Assembly (NCBI GenBank): GCA_944323495.1
Contig: CALUSZ010000193.1
Location: 1-11,152, forward strand
DNA: 11,152 nt
Direction: 5' to 3'
DNA from: Candidatus Gastranaerophilales bacterium
Lineage (GTDB): Bacteria > Cyanobacteriota > Vampirovibrionia > Gastranaerophilales > Gastranaerophilaceae
The notes below the pieces were generated by a model. It did not search any database and was not told the DNA's origin. It saw nothing but the letters and a program-made list of their open reading frames with translations. The position numbers and the translations under genes are program-made. Numbering within the stretch: position 1 is the first letter of the stretch; every line of letters begins with the position of its first letter. Positions 6,054 to 11,152 of this stretch are shown in pieces.

Positions 6054-7130
6054 ATGGAAAATACAACAGATTTGGTTATCGGAATCCCCAGAGGAATGTC
6101 ATTTTATAACAATTACCCATTCTGGTATGGCTTCTTTACAAGTTTAGGGATTAAAATTATATTGTCAGACCCTACGACAAAACAGACTATGTCAGATGGT
6201 TCTGCCCTTGTTGTTACTGAAACCTGTCTTCCTATAAAAATTTATCTCGGACACATTCTGAATCTGATAAAAAAAGATGTAAAGAATATTTTTGTACCAT
6301 CTCTGCAATCAATTGCACCTAAAATTTATAATTGTTCCAAAATCAGAGGACTTCCTGATTTGGTAAGAAATGTTATTAAAGGCGATATTAATATTATAGA
6401 ACCTACTTTAGATAAATCCCAAAAACATCAGGGATTATATGAATTTCTTCAAGAAGCAGTTAAACCTTTTGGAATTACAAACTTTGATGATATCAAAAAA
6501 GCTTCAAAACAGGGCTGGAGAGTATACAATAACTTTCTTGTCATGATGCGCTCCGGTATGAGCTATAAGAAGGCTATGAACTATGCTCTCCAGGGAAAAG
6601 TATTTATAGAAAACCCTTCTAATTCAGCTCCTATAAATGTTGCACTTGTGTCACATGCATATAACATTTATGATGATAGAGCTTGTATGAAAATTTTTGA
6701 AAAATTAGAAAAAATGGACGTTAAAGTGTTCACATCACTTCAGCTTACAGACGAGCAGATGGCAGAGGGTATTGTTGCACTTGGTGAAAAACGCTACTGG
6801 GCAAATGAATACGAAATGACAGGAACTGCCGGACATTATCTTAAAGATAACAAGATTGACGGTATAATAACTCTTAATGCATTTGGATGCGGACCTGATT
6901 CTTTAATGATAGAAAGAATTACGAGAAAAGCAAAAGAGCTTGGAAAACCTATTCTTTCTCTTACAATTGATGAACATACAGGAGAAGCCGGATTTATTAC
7001 AAGATTAGAAGCGTTTATTGATATGCTTTTCCGCAAAAAACGCTCTAAGATTATTAATAAGATTTCCATTAATGAATATGATTATGTTCCGCAGACAAAT
7101 ATTTGTGATACTTTATTCATAGAGAAATAA
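6054..7130 (+). CDS. Stand-alone DUF2229 / acyl-CoA dehydratase activase-related protein
   Basis: A 358-residue protein whose N-terminus (IGIPRGMSFYNNYPFWYGFF) is the hallmark of the DUF2229 domain found in proteins related to 2-hydroxyacyl-CoA dehydratase activases. Three cysteines sit in conserved-looking contexts: Cys58 (TETCLPIK), Cys94 (YNCSKIRGLPD) and Cys279 (AFGCGPDS); they could bind an iron-sulfur cluster, by inference from the dehydratase family. In many bacteria this domain is fused behind ASKHA-type ATPase activase domains in one very long protein; here it stands alone, with no ATPase partner in the window. The reaction is unknown. AAAAGG 6 nt before ATG 6054 supports the start. 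The stop overlaps the start of the permease gene by one base (TAATG), which suggests coupled translation. Confidence 0.75.
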   Translation: MENTTDLVIGIPRGMSFYNNYPFWYGFFTSLGIKIILSDPTTKQTMSDGSALVVTETCLPIKIYLGHILNLIKKDVKNIFVPSLQSIAPKIYNCSKIRGLPDLVRNVIKGDINIIEPTLDKSQKHQGLYEFLQEAVKPFGITNFDDIKKASKQGWRVYNNFLVMMRSGMSYKKAMNYALQGKVFIENPSNSAPINVALVSHAYNIYDDRACMKIFEKLEKMDVKVFTSLQLTDEQMAEGIVALGEKRYWANEYEMTGTAGHYLKDNKIDGIITLNAFGCGPDSLMIERITRKAKELGKPILSLTIDEHTGEAGFITRLEAFIDMLFRKKRSKIINKISINEYDYVPQTNICDTLFIEK

Positions 7131-8359
7131 TGTTAGATTTTAAATCAACTTTAAAAATGGCAATAAACTCGCTGCGCGTAAATATGCTTCGCTCTGCTCT
7201 TACGAGTCTTGGAGTCATTATCGGTGTAAGTGCTGTTATTATTATGCTTGCAGTCGGAACAGGTGCAAGTAAAAAGGTAACAGAAAATATGGAGGCAATG
7301 GGCACAAATATTCTGACCATTCGTTCGGCTTCTGCTAAATCAGGCGGGGTTCATATGGGTATGGGAACAAAGCCGACATTAACTTCTAAAGATGCTCTTG
7401 CTATAAAAAAAATGGCACGCGGGATTCTTGCAATTTCTACGCTATCTTCCCAAACCCAGCAGTTAACGTACGGAAACCAAAACTGGTCTACAACGGTTTA
7501 TGGAGTAGAGCCTGCTTATTTGTATATAAAAAACTACGAGATAGAGATGGGACGCGGATTTATACCGGAGGATCTGCAGAACAGTGCTAAAGTTACGATT
7601 ATCGGCTCAACTATAGCAACAGAACTTTTTGGAGATGTTGATCCCATAAATAAGGTTATCAGAGTCGGAAATATTCCGTTTAAAGTCATTGGACTTTTAA
7701 AAACCAAAGGACAGTCCGGGCCTTTTGATCAGGACGATTTAATTTTTATTCCTATAACTACAGCACAGAAAAAAGTTTTCGGAACGGATTTTCCGGGAAC
7801 TGTAAGTCAGATAGTTATAAAGGGGCAGGATCCGGATACTCTAGACGAAACAATAGAAGATATAAACGAAATATTGATATCACGCCACCATATAGGTAAA
7901 AATCAGGAAAACGATTTTGAGGTTAGAAATTCTGCCGAATTTCAGGAGAGAATGAAATCAACGGTTCAGACATTTGCAATCCTTTTGGCTTCTATAGCTT
8001 CTGTTTCGCTCTTAGTGGGCGGAATTGGGATTATGAATATTATGCTCGTATCCGTCACAGAGAGAACCAAGGAAATAGGAATTAGAATGGCAATCGGAGC
8101 GGGGGTTAATGATATAAGATGGCAGTTCCTTGTAGAATCATTTCTTCTTTCTATGATTGGAGGGTTAATAGGGGTTGTGGTCGGAATCGTCGGTTCTTAT
8201 TTAATCACGGTTTTTGCGCCTTCAATGACGATTTCTATATCTTTGTTTTCAATAATCTTAGCATTAAGTTTTTCAGGGCTTGTCGGAGTCGGGTTTGGAT
8301 ATTACCCAGCATACAAGGCTTCGCTTCTTAATCCTATAGATGCACTTCGATACGAATAA
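7130..8359 (+). CDS. MacB/FtsX-type ABC transporter permease
   Basis: A 409-residue inner-membrane protein with the MacB layout: transmembrane helix 1 at about 22-43, a large extracytoplasmic domain (about 45-275, MacB_PCD), then three helices at about 281-306, 336-361 and 368-391 (FtsX domain). The cytoplasmic segment ERTKEIGIRMAIGA (311-324) is the conserved loop that contacts the ATPase, and the C-terminus PAYKASLLNPIDALRYE is typical. Type VII ABC systems of this kind work as mechanotransmitters for export from the periplasm, lipoprotein release or peptide efflux, and need a separate ATPase; neither that nor an HlyD-type adaptor gene is in the window. It begins inside the stop of the preceding gene with no clear ribosome binding site, so it probably relies on re-initiation. 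The substrate cannot be predicted. Confidence 0.85.
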   Translation: MLDFKSTLKMAINSLRVNMLRSALTSLGVIIGVSAVIIMLAVGTGASKKVTENMEAMGTNILTIRSASAKSGGVHMGMGTKPTLTSKDALAIKKMARGILAISTLSSQTQQLTYGNQNWSTTVYGVEPAYLYIKNYEIEMGRGFIPEDLQNSAKVTIIGSTIATELFGDVDPINKVIRVGNIPFKVIGLLKTKGQSGPFDQDDLIFIPITTAQKKVFGTDFPGTVSQIVIKGQDPDTLDETIEDINEILISRHHIGKNQENDFEVRNSAEFQERMKSTVQTFAILLASIASVSLLVGGIGIMNIMLVSVTERTKEIGIRMAIGAGVNDIRWQFLVESFLLSMIGGLIGVVVGIVGSYLITVFAPSMTISISLFSIILALSFSGLVGVGFGYYPAYKASLLNPIDALRYE

Positions 8360-8392
8360 TTTTTTATTTGTTTAATTTTTCTTTAAGCCCGA

Positions 8393-8446
8393 GTAGGTTG
8401 GGTGAAACCCAACAAAGTATAAAGTGTTGGGTTTTACCCAACCTAC
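8393..8446. repeat. Nested palindromic repeat of the TAGGTTGGG type
   Basis: Two 22-nt arms, 8393-8414 and 8425-8446, are inverted copies with one mismatch (G8404 opposite T8435, a G-T pair) around a 10-nt loop. Each arm is itself a palindrome, GTTGGGT-3 nt-ACCCAAC (8397-8413 and 8426-8442), so the DNA can form one long hairpin or two small ones. The GTAGGTTGGGT...ACCCAACA outline resembles short dispersed repeats that I recall from cyanobacteria and other bacteria. It sits between two convergent genes. Neither side has a clear T run immediately after the stem, so I do not call it an intrinsic terminator. Confidence 0.8.
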
Positions 8447-8531
8447 GAATTCTAAGGTATGAATAGGGGTAAATATGAGCTGGGGTAAAGCTCAAGTAGA
8501 TTTAAGCAAGATTGTTTATACCCATTTTCCC
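8447..8531. other. Non-coding remainder of the permease-polA gap
   Basis: No gene is visible. GGGGTAAA occurs twice (8466-8473 and 8482-8489). A 6-bp hairpin TGAGCT/AGCTCA (8476-8481 with 8489-8494) encloses most of the second copy. TAGGGG (8464-8469) can pair with CCCCTA at the polA stop (8529-8534), so a folded 3' end of polA mRNA is possible. Confidence 0.3.
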
Positions 8532-11152
8532 CTAGCCCTCGCGCCAGCTGGATCCGTAATTTATATCAACTTCAAGCGGAACTCTTAGAGGCTGGTTTAA
8601 TTCCATACATTTGAGGACAAGTTCTTTTACTGTTTCCAGCTCGTCTTTTGGAACCTCAAAAACGAGTTCATCGTGAACCTGCATAATCATTTTTGTCTTG
8701 AGTTTTTTTGCTTCAAGCTCTTTTTCAACATCTATCATTGCCATTTTTATTAAATCAGCGGCAGTTCCTTGAAGAGGCTGGTTAATTGCAGCTCTCTGGG
8801 CAAATTCTCTTATCTGGAAATTTGAACTGTGCAGCTCTGATGCTAAGTAACGCTTGCGCCCGAAAATCGTCTCTACATATCCGTGTTTATTAACAAAATC
8901 GATTTCATAGTTCATATATTCTTTTACCCTTGGATATGTTTCAAAATATTTATCGATAAATTCCTGTGCTTCATTATTTGAAATTCCGAGATTTTTGGCT
9001 AAGCCGTACTTGGACTGTCCGTATACAATACCAAAGTTAACGGCTTTTGCGCGCCTTCTCATCTCTTTTGTAACTTCATTCAAGCCGACACCGAAAACTT
9101 TTGACGCTGTCATTGTGTGGATATCTTCTCCGGAGATGAACGAGTGAATAAGATGCTCGTCCTCTGAAACATGAGCAAGCAGCCTCAATTCAATCTGGGA
9201 ATAGTCGGCAGAAAGTATTAGAGAATTTTCTTTATCCATAGCGCAAAATGCCGAGCGGATTTTATTTCCTTCTTCTGTCCTTATAGGAATGTTTTGCAAA
9301 TTCGGGTTGGAAGATGAAAGACGCCCTGTTACCGTAAGCGCTTGATTATAAGTCGTATGAATCCTGCCGTCACGCTTGCTTATAAGAGTCGGCAAAACAT
9401 CTGTATAAGTAGATTTAAGTTTAGAAAATTTCCTGTGCTGTAAAATATAGTCGCAAATTTCGTATTCTTGCGCAAGTTCTTCTAAGACTTCTGCGCTTGT
9501 TGAGCGGGTTTTCTTCTTTTTATTAGTCTTTAATTCCAATTTATCAAACAGAACTTCTGCAACCTGTTTTGGAGAATTAATATTAAAAGGACCTCCCGCA
9601 AGCTGATAGATTAAATCTTCAAGCTCTGCAAGTTTTTCAGTCATATATGAGGATAAATCTTTTAAATATTCACAATCAATTGCAACTCCTGTATGCTCCA
9701 TTTTAGCAAGTACAATAGTTAAAGGAATTTCAATATCATTAACAAGTTTCTGCTCTTTATCATCCAGATGAGTCTGCCAGTATTCATACAATTTATAGAT
9801 AGTATACGCCTCATCACAAGCAAATTTTTCGCTTCCGTCAGCTGCTGTCATAATATGATTAATAAAATCTAGGGCTTGAGCTTCTAAAGTATGCTTTCTA
9901 TTCGGGTCTTTAACATAACTTGCGAGCAAAACGTCGTACTCTAAGCCTTTAGGCGAAAATCCGTTATTCAAAAGCAAGTGATAATCAGATTTTGCGTCAT
10001 AACCTATTTTCTTTATATCCGGATTTTCGACAATATCCTTGAGCATAAGAGTATATTTATCAGAGAAATAATAATTCTGCTCACCATTCGAGATTGAACA
10101 GGCACTTATCAAATCATCTTTTCGATACCATTTGATTGCAATACGTTCGAAAGAAGATATTTTACCTAGAATTTCTCTCAAGTTATTATCATCAGTTTTT
10201 ACATATTCAAACCCTCTATCCTCAACCGTATCTTTTATAGCCTGCGAAAACAAATTCTGCTGTATCGTTTCGCCTTTAGGCTGAGAAAAAAGATTTAGGT
10301 TTTGACCGGAAGATTCACCGTTAAATGAAGCTAATATTTTATCAATATTTTTAATAAAAGTATAGAACTGCATTTTTCTTAAGAAAGCCGAAACATTTTC
10401 AATTTTAGGCAGAGAAACCACTGCATTATTTATATTAAAATCTAAATCAACATCTCTAACTATTGTAGCCAAATCTTTTGATAATATTGCAATATCTTTC
10501 TGCTCGCAAATCTTTTGCCTTACAGCTTTTTCCGGAATATTATCGCAATCAGCAAGAATATCTTCAAGATGCGGATATCTGTTCAGGAGTTTTTGCGCGG
10601 TCTTTTCTCCAATCCCCTTAATTCCCGGGATATTATCGGAAGTATCCCCCCTTAAACCTTTATAATCAATTACCTGATTAGGATAAACCCCGAGTTTTTC
10701 GTAAACCTTGCTCCAGTCGTATTCCAGAAGCTCACCTTTAGTAGGAATCAGGACTTTTACAGTCCCTTCCTTATCTACAAGCTGAAAACTATCCTGATCG
10801 CCCGTCAAAATAAGAGTATGATGCCCGTTTTCAGAAGCTTCTTTTGATATTGTTCCGATAATATCATCTGCTTCAAAACCTTCTTTTGTAATAATAGGAA
10901 TATCAAATGCCTCTAAGCCTTCCGTTATAATCCCAAGCTGGCTTCTCATAGTATCAGGCATGGCTTCGCGGTTCGCCTTATATTCTTCAAACTTTTCCGT
11001 ACGGAATGTTCTTCTTCCGACATCAAAAGCTACAGCTATATAGTCAGGGTGTATTTTTGAAAGTAAATCAAATATGGCTTTAAAAAATCCGTACACAGCC
11101 CAGGTCGGCTGGTTTTCCGAATTCTTCATTCCGGTTCTTTCAAGCGCAAAAA
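8532..11152 (-). CDS. polA: DNA polymerase I (5' end cut by window edge)
   Basis: Family A polymerase for Okazaki fragment processing and repair. The frame stays open past the ATG at 11129 to the edge (residues FALERTG before MKNSENQPTW), matching internal Pol I sequence, so about 15-20 N-terminal residues are missing. Counting from Met 11129: 5' nuclease domain about 1-265, with EADD 86-89, TGDQD 109-113 and RGDTSDNIPG 160-169; a 3'-5' exonuclease-like domain about 325-460; polymerase domain about 465-865 with motif A ADYSQIELR (Asp642), motif B RRRAKAVNFGIVYG (Lys695, Phe699, Tyr703) and motif C HDE 819-821. The nuclease and polymerase sites are complete. In the middle domain the DxE motif of E. 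coli (Asp355, Glu357) reads Lys333-Trp-Tyr335; Asp424 matches Asp382 and Asp501 aligns with Glu440. Proofreading is therefore probably lost, as in Taq and Bst polymerases. The alignment is by eye. Confidence 0.96.
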   Translation of the reverse strand, partial: FALERTGMKNSENQPTWAVYGFFKAIFDLLSKIHPDYIAVAFDVGRRTFRTEKFEEYKANREAMPDTMRSQLGIITEGLEAFDIPIITKEGFEADDIIGTISKEASENGHHTLILTGDQDSFQLVDKEGTVKVLIPTKGELLEYDWSKVYEKLGVYPNQVIDYKGLRGDTSDNIPGIKGIGEKTAQKLLNRYPHLEDILADCDNIPEKAVRQKICEQKDIAILSKDLATIVRDVDLDFNINNAVVSLPKIENVSAFLRKMQFYTFIKNIDKILASFNGESSGQNLNLFSQPKGETIQQNLFSQAIKDTVEDRGFEYVKTDDNNLREILGKISSFERIAIKWYRKDDLISACSISNGEQNYYFSDKYTLMLKDIVENPDIKKIGYDAKSDYHLLLNNGFSPKGLEYDVLLASYVKDPNRKHTLEAQALDFINHIMTAADGSEKFACDEAYTIYKLYEYWQTHLDDKEQKLVNDIEIPLTIVLAKMEHTGVAIDCEYLKDLSSYMTEKLAELEDLIYQLAGGPFNINSPKQVAEVLFDKLELKTNKKKKTRSTSAEVLEELAQEYEICDYILQHRKFSKLKSTYTDVLPTLISKRDGRIHTTYNQALTVTGRLSSSNPNLQNIPIRTEEGNKIRSAFCAMDKENSLILSADYSQIELRLLAHVSEDEHLIHSFISGEDIHTMTASKVFGVGLNEVTKEMRRRAKAVNFGIVYGQSKYGLAKNLGISNNEAQEFIDKYFETYPRVKEYMNYEIDFVNKHGYVETIFGRKRYLASELHSSNFQIREFAQRAAINQPLQGTAADLIKMAMIDVEKELEAKKLKTKMIMQVHDELVFEVPKDELETVKELVLKCMELNQPLRVPLEVDINYGSSWREG

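Noticed and set aside
8393..8446. CRISPR repeat or simple intrinsic terminator
   Set aside because: Only two inverted arms with no spacers, and no T run directly after the stem on either strand.
1510..11152. A defence or recombination island made of the SNF2 helicase, phosphatase, ruvC and polA
   Set aside because: The genes sit on opposing strands with separate promoters, ruvC and polA are core housekeeping genes, and no nuclease-methylase, toxin or mobile element accompanies them.

Overview
The window appears to join two genomes. Positions 1 to about 1442 are strongly GC-rich: a 3' fragment of an OsmC-family gene, a small cupin, and a short EamA-type membrane protein on the opposite strand. 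Composition and strong AAAGGAG-type ribosome binding sites suggest a high-GC gut Firmicute (Oscillospiraceae-like). From about 1443 to the right edge the DNA is AT-rich, with different codon use and weaker ribosome binding sites. A low-GC host-associated bacterium fits. The gene set, protein style and a TAGGTTGGG-type palindrome lead me to favour a gut relative of Cyanobacteria (Melainabacteria / Gastranaerophilales), but this is inference. The change is abrupt and falls between two genes, so a chimeric contig is the simplest reading.

Left part: the OsmC fragment and cupin read rightward and meet the leftward EamA gene at a pair of strong hairpins. The EamA gene has a consensus-like promoter (TTGACA, 17 nt, TATCCT) just left of the break. 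Its leader of about 165 nt carries a UACG-tetraloop hairpin followed by a U-rich tract, which looks like an attenuator or riboswitch expression platform of unknown ligand.

Right part: a 1063-residue SWIM-zinc-finger SNF2 helicase (+) meets an atypical CX5R phosphatase-like gene (-) with the two stop codons directly abutting. The phosphatase lies 31 nt downstream of ruvC in what looks like a two-gene unit. A compact divergent promoter region separates ruvC, whose -10 element predicts a nearly leaderless mRNA, from a rightward pair: a stand-alone DUF2229 (acyl-CoA dehydratase activase-related) protein and a MacB/FtsX-type ABC permease, coupled through TAATG. A nested palindromic repeat lies between the permease and the convergent polA, which runs off the right edge. 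This DNA polymerase I keeps its 5' nuclease and polymerase motifs but has lost the first proofreading motif.

Three of the six right-hand genes (SNF2 helicase, ruvC, polA) act on DNA, but their orientations do not support one operon. I see no mobile element, CRISPR array, RNA gene or defence system. The items most worth a second look are the contig break, the EamA leader, the leaderless ruvC, the activase-permease coupling, the nested palindrome and the proofreading-deficient Pol I.
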